NCBI RefSeq assembly: GCF_017377855.1
Contig: NZ_JAFREP010000042.1
Location: forward strand, 1 to 64,000
Length of the DNA stretch: 64,000 bases
Direction of reading: 5' to 3'
Origin: Acanthopleuribacter pedis
Lineage (GTDB): Bacteria; Acidobacteriota; Holophagae; Acanthopleuribacterales; Acanthopleuribacteraceae
In this document: one piece after another, positions 17,482 to 27,234 of the stretch
Numbering within the stretch: the stretch's first letter is position 1
Layout of the letters: each line of letters begins with the position of its first letter
Notes under the pieces: generated by a model
The model's database searches: none
What the model was told of the DNA's origin: nothing
What the model saw: the letters and a program-made list of their open reading frames with translations, nothing else
Made by a program: the position numbers and the translations under genes

Positions 17482-18660
17482 GTGCTGGAACAAGTGCTTG
17501 CCATTTTGATGTTTAGCTTGCGCACCGTGCCGCAACGGCTCGGTTCGGTGCTCACAGCCGTATTCGGTATTACCGGCGTGGTCATGGTCATGGTTGGTGT
17601 TTTGTCCATCGGCGAGGGTTACAAAAAAACCATGAAAGCCTCGGGCGACCCGGCCGTGGCCATGGTTCTTCGAAGCGGCGCCGACACCGAAATGATGAGC
17701 GGCCTCTCGCGCCAGGACACCCGCATCATCAAAGACCATCCCGCCATTAAACAAGTGGACGGCACCCCCGCGGCCGCCGCCGAGCTTTTTGTCATCATCA
17801 ACCTGCCCAAACGGGGCACCGGCACCGACGCCAACGTCCCCTTGCGGGGCATTCAGCCCCAAAGTTACGCGGTGCGCGAAAAGTTCGAGATGCTGGAAGG
17901 TCGCTTCTTTGAACCCGGCCGCAACGAACTGATCGTGGGCCGCGGCGCCGTGGGCCAATTCGAGGTGGAACTGGGTAAGGAGATTCAGGTCGGTGCCAAC
18001 CGCTGGAAAATCGTCGGTGTTTTTGCGGAGGGCGGCGGCGTGGCTGAATCCGAGATGTGGACCGACGCCGGGGTACTGCAATCCGCTTATCGGCGCGGCG
18101 ACACCTTCCAGTCCATGTACATCAAACTCGAAGACGCGGCCCGATTTACGGCCTTTAAAAGCGAACTCATTCGCGATCCACGCTTGCGGGTCAAGGTCAT
18201 GCGCCAAACCGATTACTATGCCGAGCAATCGCGGACCATCACCACCTTGGTCACCGCGCTTGGTGCCATTATCGGCACCTTAATGGCGGCCGGCGCCGTC
18301 TTTAGCGCGGTCAACACCATGGTGACCGCCGTGGCCGCGCGCGGTCGGGAAATCGCGACCCTGCGCGCCATCGGCTTCCACCGCGTGCCCATCGTGTTGT
18401 CGATTTTGGTGGAATCCACCTTGCTTGCGCTGGCCGGCGGTCTGATCGGGGGTTTTATCGCCTACCTGTTGTTCGACGGCTTCCGCACCGCCACCATGAA
18501 CTTCCAGAGCTTCAGCCAGGTGACCTTTGCCTTTGAAGTAGACGCCGGTTTGCTCGCCATGGGCGTGTTTTATTCGACCGTGATCGGTCTGATCGGCGGC
18601 TTACTTCCCGCCGTACAAGCCGTGCGCAGCCCCGTCGCCGACGCCTTGCGTTCCGAATAA
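17482..18660 (+). CDS. FtsX/MacB-type permease 2
   Basis: 392 residues, GTG start with AAGGAGG upstream, ten bases after the first permease. Same architecture: N-terminal helix, MacB-like periplasmic domain (about 45-260), three C-terminal helices with AARGREIATLRAIGF. The periplasmic parts of the two permeases differ clearly, which supports a heterodimer. The next gene on the strand, after 250 bases without an obvious terminator, is the NRPS; export of its product by this system is a plausible inference. Confidence 0.9.
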   Translation: MLEQVLAILMFSLRTVPQRLGSVLTAVFGITGVVMVMVGVLSIGEGYKKTMKASGDPAVAMVLRSGADTEMMSGLSRQDTRIIKDHPAIKQVDGTPAAAAELFVIINLPKRGTGTDANVPLRGIQPQSYAVREKFEMLEGRFFEPGRNELIVGRGAVGQFEVELGKEIQVGANRWKIVGVFAEGGGVAESEMWTDAGVLQSAYRRGDTFQSMYIKLEDAARFTAFKSELIRDPRLRVKVMRQTDYYAEQSRTITTLVTALGAIIGTLMAAGAVFSAVNTMVTAVAARGREIATLRAIGFHRVPIVLSILVESTLLALAGGLIGGFIAYLLFDGFRTATMNFQSFSQVTFAFEVDAGLLAMGVFYSTVIGLIGGLLPAVQAVRSPVADALRSE

Positions 18661-18909
18661 GCCAACCTAAGAATGCTAGGCCGGCTCAAGGCTTTTCCCG
18701 AAAAGTAAACCCATCGCGCGGCCCTTCCCTAACCTTCTTCCGCATCGCGGCCTTTCCACCTAAATTACGCCGGTCGATTATCCTCTAACCACCTGTTTCT
18801 TTTGTGCTTGAAGAAGCCGTGAATTTTCACATTTACCGCGCGGAACGCTTGTTTCCCAACGCTGCATGGGCCACAATGGCCCTTTCTCAGCCAAGCAGCG
18901 AGGCGCGTC

Positions 18910-21900
18910 ATGAATTCAACCCTTACCGAACCCATCGAATCTGAGCAGGAAGTACCCGTTGTCTTGTCGCCGCCGCCGGGCTTGCCGCCGGGCGAAACCG
19001 TCGAGCAGGTGACCCTGGTGCTGGATCGGCAACAGCCCTGTTTCTTTGAGGCGCCCCTCGAAACGGCCCTGGCCGCGTTGTGCCTGCGCACGCTGACCCT
19101 GCTCAACGGCGGCGAAACCCCGCCGATCCTGTGGCAAATCGGGGCGTCGTTCCATCTGTTGCCAGGAGATGCCCGCGATCAGGAAGCCCTCACCGCCGCC
19201 CTGCAAAACCCGTGTCTCGATCCACCGGCAGCCAATGTGGTGATCGGCAGTGCGCCCACGGCGCCGGTTTCGGCAGCCTGTTTGATTACCTTTTTCGCCG
19301 ATCCCCAAACCGTCACCTTAACCGTCACCGCCGCGCCGGAGCTGGGCGCCGGTTTCGCCGCGCTGCTCACCCGCTACCTACACCACGGCGCCGCCTGCCC
19401 CAGCGACACCCGGGGCAATGTGCTTTTGCCGGCGGCGGATCGCCGACTGCTGCTGGAAACCTGGCAACCCAAAACACCGGAGCCCCACCGCTGCAAGCCG
19501 CTCCACGAACAGTTCAGCGCCTGGGCGGCCCTGTTCCCCGACCATCCCGCCGTGCAGAGCCGCGACCTGAGCTGGAGTTACGGTTTGCTCGACCAACAGA
19601 GCAATTTCCTCGCCTGCATCCTGCGGGAAACACTGGACGTGCAAACCGGCGACCTGGTCGCGGTCTACCCCGACCGACGCGCCTACCTACCGCTGCAACT
19701 GCTGGCCACCTTAAAAGCGGGCGGCGTTTACCTACCGCTCGATCCCGAGGCACCCCAACAACGGCTGGCCTTTATGCTCAGCGACGCCGCCCCCAAGGTG
19801 GTGCTCTGTTACGGCCGACCGCCGGGCGTGATCGAGGATTGCGACGCCAAGGTCGTGCGCCTGGACCGCCTGGTTTGGCACGGCCAACACCGCGGCAGCA
19901 ACGCCCCTTGCACCGGCCGCGACCTCGCCTACACCATTTATACCTCCGGCTCGACCGGGCACCCCAAGGCCGTCCAAGTCCAACACGATCAATTCGATAG
20001 CATGATCCACGCGCAAATTGCCGGCTTCGGCGTCCATCAAGAATCGCGCGTGCTGCAAATGGCCTCGCCCGCCTTCGACGCCTCTTTGTCCGAACTCTTT
20101 TTGGCCTTGCTCTCCGGCGCCGCCTTGGTGATCGCCGAATCGGCCGATGTCGCCAACCACGGGCGCTTGCGCAAACTGATCGCCGATTTTGCCGTCACCC
20201 ACGCCACCTTCCCGCCGGCCTACCTGCACGAACTGTCCGACGCCGCCCTGGAACCGCTGCAAACCATCATCACCGCCGGCGAGGCACCGATCCAGGAAGA
20301 CAGCCTGCGCTGGGCGCAAAGTAAACGCGTGATCAACGCTTACGGCCCCACGGAAACCGCCGTCTGCGCCGCCTTCTTCACCGTGCCCGCCGACTTCGAT
20401 CCCGGCCAAACCCTGCCTATCGGCCGACCGCTGCCCCACCTGCGCATGTACATTGTTGACGAACAAGGCGATCTCCTGCCCCCGGGCGTCGTCGGCGAGC
20501 TCTGCATCGCCGGGCGCGGCGTGGCGCGGGGTTACCTGCACCGCCCCGAGCTCCAAGCGCGCAAATTCAGCGCGGACCCCTTCCACCCCGGCGAAACCTG
20601 GTACCGCAGCGGCGACTTGGCCTACCAACGCGCCGACGGTTTGTTTGTGTTCGTCGGTCGCCGCGACGACCAGGTCAAAATTAACGGCTACCGCGTCGAA
20701 CTCGGCGAAATCAAAGGCCAACTGGAACGCCGGCCCGCCGTCGACGAAGCCCTGGTCGTGGTCGCCCGCAACCAGCAGGAACGCGGCGCGCTGATCGCCT
20801 ACATCGTGCTCAAAAAAGGGCAACGCCTCAACGCCGAAAACCATCCGCGCCGTCAACTGGCCAAGGTCCTGCCGCAACACATGTTGCCGCACCATTTCAT
20901 CGTGCTCGATCAGTTCCCGCGCAACAGCAGCGGGAAAATCGACCGCAAGGCCCTGCCCCACGTCACCCGCGGCGGCGATACACCGTACCTGGCCCCACGC
21001 ACGGAGGTGGAACGGCTGCTGGTCAAACTTTGGCAAGCGGTGCTGGATCAAACCAACATCGGCGTGAACGACCACTTTTTCGAGTTGGGCGGCGATTCCC
21101 TGACCGCGATCCATTTCATCTCGTCCTTACCCGAATCCATCCACGGCTTCACCATTGCCGATCTGTTCCATTTCCCGGTTTTAAAAGAACTTGCCGCCGA
21201 AATTGAAAAGCAACAGCCAACATGGAACCCCGCCGCGGAACCCGCCAAGCCCCAACGCCTTCACGACACGCGTTTCCTGCTGAATCCCCACCAGCGCGAT
21301 CTGCTCGCCGACGGCGCCAAAAAAGCGGGCCTGGTGATTGCGGTGACCAGACCTTTGCTCAAACCCGACCCGAGCCTGCTGGAACAGGCCGCAACCTACG
21401 TGCAACAACAGCACCCCGGATTGGCACGGGTTTTTGACGACCGCGAACGGGCGCGCCTGTGCCAAGCGCCGGCGCGCATCCACCTGCTGCCCGCGACGGA
21501 TGAAGATCCGCGCTTCGCCGTGCAACAGGCCTTTGACCACGAACAACTTCCCCTCTGGGCGATTTACCTGATCGGCGACAGCCATTTGGCGATTGCGGCA
21601 ACGCCGCTGCTTTGCGACGAGCAGGACATGCTGGTGTTGCGTCGCGATTTGGAGCAGGCCTACCGCGACCTGGCCGCCGAACGCCCCGTCCATTTCGCGC
21701 AAAACCCGCCCAATCCCTTGCTGGTCCTCGACCGCTACCAAGCACCCGCCGCGCGCATCAGCATCCCCTCGCCGCCGGCGCTGCCCACTGAATCCGTTAC
21801 CTTCGGCCACACCTGGACCCGCTCGCAGACCCGCGGCTTGCTGATCGGCGCGGGCAAACCCTTTCGCTGTCGCGCCGTCGAACTGGTCGCCGCCGCGCTG

Positions 21901-23769
21901 GCGCAATTGGCCCATGCCGAACCCGGTTGGGGTTTGCCCCACCTGGTCTGGCTGCGCGACGCCGTGCGCCGCGTGACCGCCGGCCCCGATTACAGCCACG
22001 CCGTCGCCGGCCACACCCGACTGGTCGCCCTACCCCTTCCCCACCATGGCGACGACTGGCCCGCGTGGATTCGTGCCACCAAGGAGAACAACCGCCGCCG
22101 GGAGAGCTGGCCGACCCGGCTCCACCAGGACCAAGCCGCGATTCACCTGATTTGGTGCGACCGTCTCGACACCGACCTGCCGGAACAAAACCTGCTCGGT
22201 GAGCTCGACGGCTCACCCAGCCGCGTCGGTACCCGCTTCAACAGCGCCCGCTTCCCGCTCAGCCTGCGGTTCTGGGTATGGCAGGGTCAACTGCATTTGC
22301 GCGGTACGCTCAACTGGGAAACCATCCGTTGCGACGGTACCGTGTTCGCCCAACGTTTGGCGGCGGGCATCGACGCCATGGTGGAACGCTGTTGCAGCCG
22401 CAAAACCACCTGGCCGACCCCCAGCGATTTCGGCATCACCCACCTCGACCTAGCCACCTTCGACAGTTTGCTCGCGGCACAACAAGTGGACGCCGGCGAG
22501 GTGGCCGACCTCACCACGACCTCGGCCTGGCAATCCTCGATCCTGCGTGACGAAGCGGACGCGGGCAAACCCTGCTACCTCCGGCAACACAGTTTCCGTC
22601 TGCGCGGCAAGCTGGAGATCGACGCCGCCGAACGCGCTTGGACCGGCCTGACCCAACGCCACGCCGTCCTGCGCACCGCCTTCCTCGTGCCCACCGACGG
22701 GCCGGCGCTGCAATGGACCCGCAAACGCTTTAACCCGCCATTGCGCTGGGTCGACCTGAGCCATTACCGCGACGCCGAACAAATCGAACGGGCCCAGGAA
22801 CAGAAACGACGGCAACGGGATCAGGCGCAACGGGAGACCTTGCTCGACATTATGTTCCTGCGTTACGGCCGCGACGACCACGAGATGGTGCTTTGGTTGC
22901 ACCCGTTGCTCGGCGACACGCGCAGCATGCAACACCTGCTCGACGAATGGCTGATCAGCTACCAAGCCTTCCTCGACGGCGAGGCCCCCAAACTCAGCCA
23001 TCGCCCGCCCTTCCGCGATTACACCCACTGGCTGCACGACCGCAACCGCGAGGGCGCCCTCGCCTTCTGGCAAGACTACCTGAATGAGACGGAACCCCAA
23101 CTGCTGAGCGCGCCCGAGCCTGAAGCGCCCCTGCACCGCCGCTTCACCATCACCTGGCCGGAAACCCTGGTCAGCCGCCTACGTCATTGGTCCACCCAAC
23201 GGGGCCTCTCCATGAACGCCGCGCTCAAGGCGCTGTGGGGCCTGTCCCTCGCCCGCCAAGGCCAGCGACCCGATCCCGTTTTCGGTACCACGCTTTCCGG
23301 CAGGCCCGAGGCACTGGGCGAAGCGCAAACCATGCTGGGTTTGTTCCAAGTGTTGGTGCCCTGGTGCATGCACCTCGACCGCGAACACGATTTCGCCGAG
23401 CTGGTGCGTCACACCCAAAACCTCACCGCGGAGATGGAACGCCTGACCCCGCTCCCGCTGGAACAGATCACCCCGGACCAGGCGATGTTCGACCACATCC
23501 TCCTGCTGGAGCCGGCTTGGCAACCGCCGGATGTGGTGCCCACGCTGACCATGACCCCGCATTACCAATTCGAGCACTATCCGTTCGCGCTCAACACCTT
23601 CGTGACCATCGGCGCGGAGATTCAATGGCGTCTGGCATTCGACCATCACCGCATCCAGGAAGACATGGTCCATTCGTTGGTGAGTTCGTGTGAATCGATC
23701 CTGCTGCGTATTTTGGACGAGGGCGAAGCCTCTCTTTCGGATTTGGGATTGGTGCCGAAACAAGGTTGA
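18910..23769 (+). CDS. Atypical NRPS: A-PCP with two degenerate condensation-like domains
   Basis: 1619 residues. Residues 1-190 look like the tail of a condensation domain. The adenylation domain (about 195-680) has YTIYTSGSTGHPKA, NAYGPTE, YRSGDLA, GRRDDQVKINGYRVE and the A10 lysine in NSSGKIDRKAL. Aligned by eye with GrsA the specificity residues read D-A-S-T-I-A-A-V-C-K, an aromatic (Phe/Tyr-like) code. The carrier Ser is residue 730 in LGGDSL. Then come two condensation/epimerisation-like domains (about 790-1190 and 1200-1610) whose HHxxxD site is altered: TPLLCD in the first, HPLLGD in the second. There is no thioesterase, reductase or second A domain, and no MbtH or phosphopantetheinyl transferase nearby. 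An exporter operon precedes it. It may load an aromatic amino acid for a partner enzyme; the product is unknown. Confidence 0.88.
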   Translation: MNSTLTEPIESEQEVPVVLSPPPGLPPGETVEQVTLVLDRQQPCFFEAPLETALAALCLRTLTLLNGGETPPILWQIGASFHLLPGDARDQEALTAALQNPCLDPPAANVVIGSAPTAPVSAACLITFFADPQTVTLTVTAAPELGAGFAALLTRYLHHGAACPSDTRGNVLLPAADRRLLLETWQPKTPEPHRCKPLHEQFSAWAALFPDHPAVQSRDLSWSYGLLDQQSNFLACILRETLDVQTGDLVAVYPDRRAYLPLQLLATLKAGGVYLPLDPEAPQQRLAFMLSDAAPKVVLCYGRPPGVIEDCDAKVVRLDRLVWHGQHRGSNAPCTGRDLAYTIYTSGSTGHPKAVQVQHDQFDSMIHAQIAGFGVHQESRVLQMASPAFDASLSELFLALLSGAALVIAESADVANHGRLRKLIADFAVTHATFPPAYLHELSDAALEPLQTIITAGEAPIQEDSLRWAQSKRVINAYGPTETAVCAAFFTVPADFDPGQTLPIGRPLPHLRMYIVDEQGDLLPPGVVGELCIAGRGVARGYLHRPELQARKFSADPFHPGETWYRSGDLAYQRADGLFVFVGRRDDQVKINGYRVELGEIKGQLERRPAVDEALVVVARNQQERGALIAYIVLKKGQRLNAENHPRRQLAKVLPQHMLPHHFIVLDQFPRNSSGKIDRKALPHVTRGGDTPYLAPRTEVERLLVKLWQAVLDQTNIGVNDHFFELGGDSLTAIHFISSLPESIHGFTIADLFHFPVLKELAAEIEKQQPTWNPAAEPAKPQRLHDTRFLLNPHQRDLLADGAKKAGLVIAVTRPLLKPDPSLLEQAATYVQQQHPGLARVFDDRERARLCQAPARIHLLPATDEDPRFAVQQAFDHEQLPLWAIYLIGDSHLAIAATPLLCDEQDMLVLRRDLEQAYRDLAAERPVHFAQNPPNPLLVLDRYQAPAARISIPSPPALPTESVTFGHTWTRSQTRGLLIGAGKPFRCRAVELVAAALAQLAHAEPGWGLPHLVWLRDAVRRVTAGPDYSHAVAGHTRLVALPLPHHGDDWPAWIRATKENNRRRESWPTRLHQDQAAIHLIWCDRLDTDLPEQNLLGELDGSPSRVGTRFNSARFPLSLRFWVWQGQLHLRGTLNWETIRCDGTVFAQRLAAGIDAMVERCCSRKTTWPTPSDFGITHLDLATFDSLLAAQQVDAGEVADLTTTSAWQSSILRDEADAGKPCYLRQHSFRLRGKLEIDAAERAWTGLTQRHAVLRTAFLVPTDGPALQWTRKRFNPPLRWVDLSHYRDAEQIERAQEQKRRQRDQAQRETLLDIMFLRYGRDDHEMVLWLHPLLGDTRSMQHLLDEWLISYQAFLDGEAPKLSHRPPFRDYTHWLHDRNREGALAFWQDYLNETEPQLLSAPEPEAPLHRRFTITWPETLVSRLRHWSTQRGLSMNAALKALWGLSLARQGQRPDPVFGTTLSGRPEALGEAQTMLGLFQVLVPWCMHLDREHDFAELVRHTQNLTAEMERLTPLPLEQITPDQAMFDHILLLEPAWQPPDVVPTLTMTPHYQFEHYPFALNTFVTIGAEIQWRLAFDHHRIQEDMVHSLVSSCESILLRILDEGEASLSDLGLVPKQG

Positions 23770-23865
23770 ACCAAACCCCCAAATCAACGCTGAGATGAAA
23801 AATCCCCCATCCGAGCCACCCTAAAACGCCCCTGTTGCGCGTAAACTTCTATAAGGGAGGCGTCT

Positions 23866-24312
23866 ATGCCGGAGTTGGTGGTTTTGATGGGGATTCAGGG
23901 GTCGGGGAAATCGACCTTTTGCCGCGAACGTTTTTACGACAGCCACGTGCGTATTAACCTGGATATGCTGCGCACCCGCCATCGCGAACGCGTTTTGTTC
24001 GAGACCACCCTCAAACTGGGGCTCTCTTGCGTCATCGACAACACCAATCCGGCCCGAAGTGATCGTACTCGCTACCTCGCCGCCGCCAAACAAGCCGACT
24101 ACACCATCACCGGGTACTTCTTCGAGGCCAAAATCGACGCCTGTCTGGCCCGCAACGCGCGGCGCACCGGCAAAGCGCGCATTCCCGACGCGGGTGTGCG
24201 CGCCACCCGCAACCGCCTGGAAGCGCCGAGTTTTGAGGAAGGTTTCGGCACGCTCTATTTCGTGCGCATCGATGAAAACGACCGATTCCTCGTGGAGGAC
24301 TGGAAGCAATGA
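23866..24312 (+). CDS. P-loop polynucleotide-kinase-like ATPase (AAA_33)
   Basis: 148 residues, AAGGGAGG before the ATG. Walker A GIQGSGKST at residues 9-17, a downstream RINLDMLR and the VIDNTNP motif (about 65-71) place it with the AAA_33 / polynucleotide-kinase-like P-loop kinases, which phosphorylate nucleic-acid ends or small molecules. It lies about 100 bases after the NRPS, so it might be a tailoring or resistance kinase, but these proteins are also common as stand-alone genes with unrelated neighbours. Length is normal for the family's minimal form. Confidence 0.75.
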   Translation: MPELVVLMGIQGSGKSTFCRERFYDSHVRINLDMLRTRHRERVLFETTLKLGLSCVIDNTNPARSDRTRYLAAAKQADYTITGYFFEAKIDACLARNARRTGKARIPDAGVRATRNRLEAPSFEEGFGTLYFVRIDENDRFLVEDWKQ

Positions 24313-24557
24313 GACTTAAAGACATAGATTCATTTTAGAAACGCGGTACCTTCTTTCTGACTGACGTAATCATGATGGGCAACCTAAAACGCGACGCGGA
24401 CGGGCGTTCACGCGTTTCAAATCGTTCATCATCAGTGACCCCTTATCCGATTGGCAAACGCCTTTGGAGGATATTACTTGGGAATATTAGAATCTCTGGT
24501 TTCGGGGATAGATAAAACAAATGACCAAGCCACGTGTTTCATGAAAGGGGACGATCC

Positions 24558-25364
24558 ATGCATTATGCAGCCATGGCGCTGGTTCTTCAGAAGACGCAGC
24601 TCTTCTTATTTTTTCTAAACACCTATAACTGGAAACATCCAGATGCATCCTTTCCGACCGCCATACTTTTTTGTCTTTGGACCATGGCGCCCTATGGCTT
24701 GCTATGGCACGCGGTGAAACGCGACGAAACAGATGCCGCCGCATTTCTAAACCAATGGCTGTCGGTCATATTCTGCGGCCTTTTTTTGCTAGCCTCCGCC
24801 CAACAGGGTTTCTGGTGGGGTCCCGTTCACGGCGCTTACCTTGTCCCACTTGTACAATGGCCGCTTACACTCGTGTTCCTATGGTTGGCCGGCCGCCGCC
24901 CGCGGACCAGAACCGAATCCGAAAAAACCACAAAAAAACAAAAAACTTGGTGGCAAGGCTTTAACCATGCAAATCCCTATCTTTGGTTACCTTTGTTCAA
25001 AATTCCGATGGCCCACTTGGTTTCGAAAACAGGGGTCACCTCAATAGTCGATGTCCTGATTCTGCCGTTATTTTGGTCTTGGTACCTGATCCCCTTTTTG
25101 CCATTGTGGTACCTAGCGCGTCGTGGCAAAAACACAGCTGATTACCGGGTTTTGGCGAATGTAGGCACGGTGGGCGTGCTTTTAATCCCCGTGATTTACC
25201 TGTTGGCTTGCGGCGCAACGGGAAGGGTACCCAACAGTTTCTTTTTCTCCGCGGACCTCAATTTCATCCAGGCCGCGCTTGCGTTTACCATCGCCCTTGG
25301 CGCGTATATTCTGACCAACACACGCAACAAAGCCAACCTCGGCCCAATATTTGTTCCCCCCTAA
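24558..25364 (+). CDS. Multi-pass membrane protein, paralogue of 27714-28517
   Basis: 268 residues from ATG 24558 (AAGGGG upstream). I do not recognise the family. About seven hydrophobic helices are visible, with a basic cytoplasmic loop rich in Arg/Lys/Thr at about 118-140. It is clearly homologous to the protein at 27714-28517: WTMAPYGLLW against WNLAPYGALW, LVQWPLTLVFLWLA against FFQWPATLAVLWLA, and RVLANVGTVGVLLIP against RAVANIGNSALLLLP. A third, broken copy lies at 28542-28817, so this is a locally expanded family. No enzymatic motif is visible. Confidence 0.65.
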   Translation: MHYAAMALVLQKTQLFLFFLNTYNWKHPDASFPTAILFCLWTMAPYGLLWHAVKRDETDAAAFLNQWLSVIFCGLFLLASAQQGFWWGPVHGAYLVPLVQWPLTLVFLWLAGRRPRTRTESEKTTKKQKTWWQGFNHANPYLWLPLFKIPMAHLVSKTGVTSIVDVLILPLFWSWYLIPFLPLWYLARRGKNTADYRVLANVGTVGVLLIPVIYLLACGATGRVPNSFFFSADLNFIQAALAFTIALGAYILTNTRNKANLGPIFVPP

Positions 25365-25547
25365 CCCATCACCACCCCCCCTCACACTGTCGGATTGGAC
25401 CGGCTTTGGTTTCGCCATAACCTAACATCACCAGCCGCCCCACGACCGATATGGGCCGGTTTTGTTCCGCCACAACCGATACCCAGCCCTGAACCGACGG
25501 GACGCTAACGCGTCAACCGGTGGCATGGCAACGCCGTGCAGGATTTC

Positions 25548-25597
25548 AACCCGGGGAAGGGACCCGACGCGAAGCAGTAAGTTCCCTTCCCCGGGTT
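25548..25597. repeat. Perfect 15-bp inverted repeat with 20-nt loop
   Basis: Arms 25548-25562 and 25583-25597 are exact reverse complements (AACCCGGGGAAGGGA and its complement); pairing can continue outward for a few bases with mismatches. Loop 25563-25582 is 20 nt, the same as in the hairpins at 256-311 and 30111-30166. No T-run on either side. Confidence 0.65.
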
Positions 25598-25639
25598 AGA
25601 ACCACCACCTAATTCAGGGACGCTCCTAACCCAATCAAA

Positions 25640-25695
25640 GACTGCGTTTCGATCTTTACTCGCGGAAACCGCGCGGAAGGGGCTAAAGGCGTAAA
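25640..25695. repeat. Dispersed repeat B, copy 1
   Basis: Shares CTCGCGG-AACCGCGCGG followed by AAAGGCGTA with 51700-51753. Read on the minus strand one frame gives ARFPRVKIETQ here and ARFPREKRVTQ there, so it could descend from a coding sequence. Confidence 0.4.
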
Positions 25696-25896
25696 ACGGT
25701 TTAGATCGGCGCGTTTCCCGTGAGCAGGCGTCGCAAGCCGTTGCGCAGGTGGAACATCGCGGCGAGCAGGAGTAAAGCGAAAAGTTCGAAACCGCGCAGC
25801 AATAACGCGATGACCATTCCCAACCCGGCGGGCAGGCCGAGCACAAGGACGGTTCCTTCCAGCGACCATTCGCGTACGCCGACGTTGCCGGGGAAT

Positions 25897-27234
25897 TCAG
25901 GAACCAGGCGCCGCTTCGATCACGGTTTTGAGGTGGCGCAAAACGCGGTCGTGGATTTGGTGAATGGTGTAATCCGTCCACCACGACCAATAGCGAATCG
26001 GTTCCATGTCATGGCGGTACCAGGTGGTTCCCAACACACGGGTGCCGCCGTTTTCCAGCGGGATCAACACAAATTCGCCGCGCTCGCTTTCGAAATAACC
26101 CTCCAGGTGGGGTGGATGCACATTGCGGTAGGGCGACAGTTCTTTCATGGGGATCGGCTGCTCGGTAACGCGGAAACGCAAGTGATGGGGCGGGTCCCAA
26201 ATCTCGATGGGTTCAACAAAGGTTCCGTGGTTGAATTCGCAATAGCGAACCGCACCAACCCCGGCGCCGTCCGTCCAGGCTTTGGTCGGGTAGGCCACAC
26301 CGTAGCGGAACATCCACTGTTCCGGCTCGGGAATGCTGGGGAACGCGAGCAGGTAGGGCCAAATGGCCTCGGGTGCCGCGTTGATCTCGATGCTGGAAGT
26401 CACTTCTTGAAGCGGCGGTAGGTTGGTTTGCTCCAAACCCAGCGACATGGGCAGGAAAACGCAGAAGGGCACCATTGCACGCCGCACCGTGAAACCGCCT
26501 TGGTACATGAACTTCATCGACATGGCGGCGGAGGCACCGAGCATGGCCAGGAAAAAAGCGAGCGGTAGGTACATCAACACACAAATCAGACCTTCGATGG
26601 CAAACAGCACCAGCAGCCCGCCGAGCAAGGCGGTGGTGGTGAAGGCGATGGTCATGGCGCCCGCCCAGCTCAAATAGGTACTGCGGTTTTTGAGCTGCAA
26701 TGCCACCGCGAGGAAACTTGAAACAAAAGGGATCCCCATAAACAGCGTCCAACCATAGTGGCCACCGAAGGAGGCAAGAATCACGACCGAGCCAATGCCG
26801 AAGATGACACTCGCCGCCAGCGCCATGACGGAACTTTCGAGGAACAGGGTGCCGGAAGGCGGGGGGTTTAATTCGTCATCGTCTGTCTCGGCCGGCAGCG
26901 CTTCCCGTGCGGGAAAAAACATCAGGAGCACGACGTACAGCATATTAATGTAGGGCACCAACAGCAGGATGAGGGAAAAACGCGACATACCACAATCGCG
27001 GAGCCGCGCTTCCGCCAAAACCAAAGCGAACCCGGTGGCAATCACGCCGAGAACCAGAGGGTGGCCCCAAACGGGATCACCCTGGGAACCAGCGGGTAAC
27101 AGCCCGGGCACCAATAAGTTGGACCAATCAAATGCCGTTACCGGATCCGAACGCAGCAGGCGTTCGACGGTGAGTTTGATGGAAAGCACCACCCCAATCC
27201 AAATCGTAAAATGCGCACGCGACATAGCGGCCAT
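25897..27234 (-). CDS. DUF805-like membrane domain fused to SRPBCC domain
   Basis: About 446 residues. ATG 27234 is chosen for its AAGGAGGGG; the frame remains open for another 120 codons upstream but with no protein-like character. The N-terminal 110 residues resemble DUF805 (LAEARLRDCGMSRFSLILLL, then helices ending in FFPARE). Further helix pairs follow up to about residue 285. The C-terminal 160 residues form an SRPBCC/START-like domain: SSIEINAAPEAIWPYL, FNHGTFVEPIEIWDPPHHLRFRV, then GGTRVLGTTWYRHDMEP and a terminal amphipathic helix. SRPBCC domains bind hydrophobic ligands in a deep cavity. The fusion suggests ligand sensing or lipid handling at the membrane; function unknown. A 16-bp palindrome lies about 70 bases upstream. 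Confidence 0.75.
   Translation of the reverse strand: MAAMSRAHFTIWIGVVLSIKLTVERLLRSDPVTAFDWSNLLVPGLLPAGSQGDPVWGHPLVLGVIATGFALVLAEARLRDCGMSRFSLILLLVPYINMLYVVLLMFFPAREALPAETDDDELNPPPSGTLFLESSVMALAASVIFGIGSVVILASFGGHYGWTLFMGIPFVSSFLAVALQLKNRSTYLSWAGAMTIAFTTTALLGGLLVLFAIEGLICVLMYLPLAFFLAMLGASAAMSMKFMYQGGFTVRRAMVPFCVFLPMSLGLEQTNLPPLQEVTSSIEINAAPEAIWPYLLAFPSIPEPEQWMFRYGVAYPTKAWTDGAGVGAVRYCEFNHGTFVEPIEIWDPPHHLRFRVTEQPIPMKELSPYRNVHPPHLEGYFESERGEFVLIPLENGGTRVLGTTWYRHDMEPIRYWSWWTDYTIHQIHDRVLRHLKTVIEAAPGS

Larger units (their letters stand above)
25365..25896. other. Gene-free stretch with repeats
   Basis: No convincing gene. It starts with two imperfect copies of a roughly 55-base unit at about 25394 and 25450 (shared GGNCCGG-TTTGGTTTCGCCA-like core), then the perfect hairpin at 25548-25597 and the repeat at 25640-25695. 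Pieces of the same CCACNACGACCG wording recur near 28860 and 30060. Confidence 0.45.

Noticed and set aside
23866..24312. Zeta-type toxin of a toxin-antitoxin pair
   Set aside because: P-loop and NTNP motif fit a small kinase, but no antitoxin gene is adjacent and the zeta-specific substrate motif is not visible.
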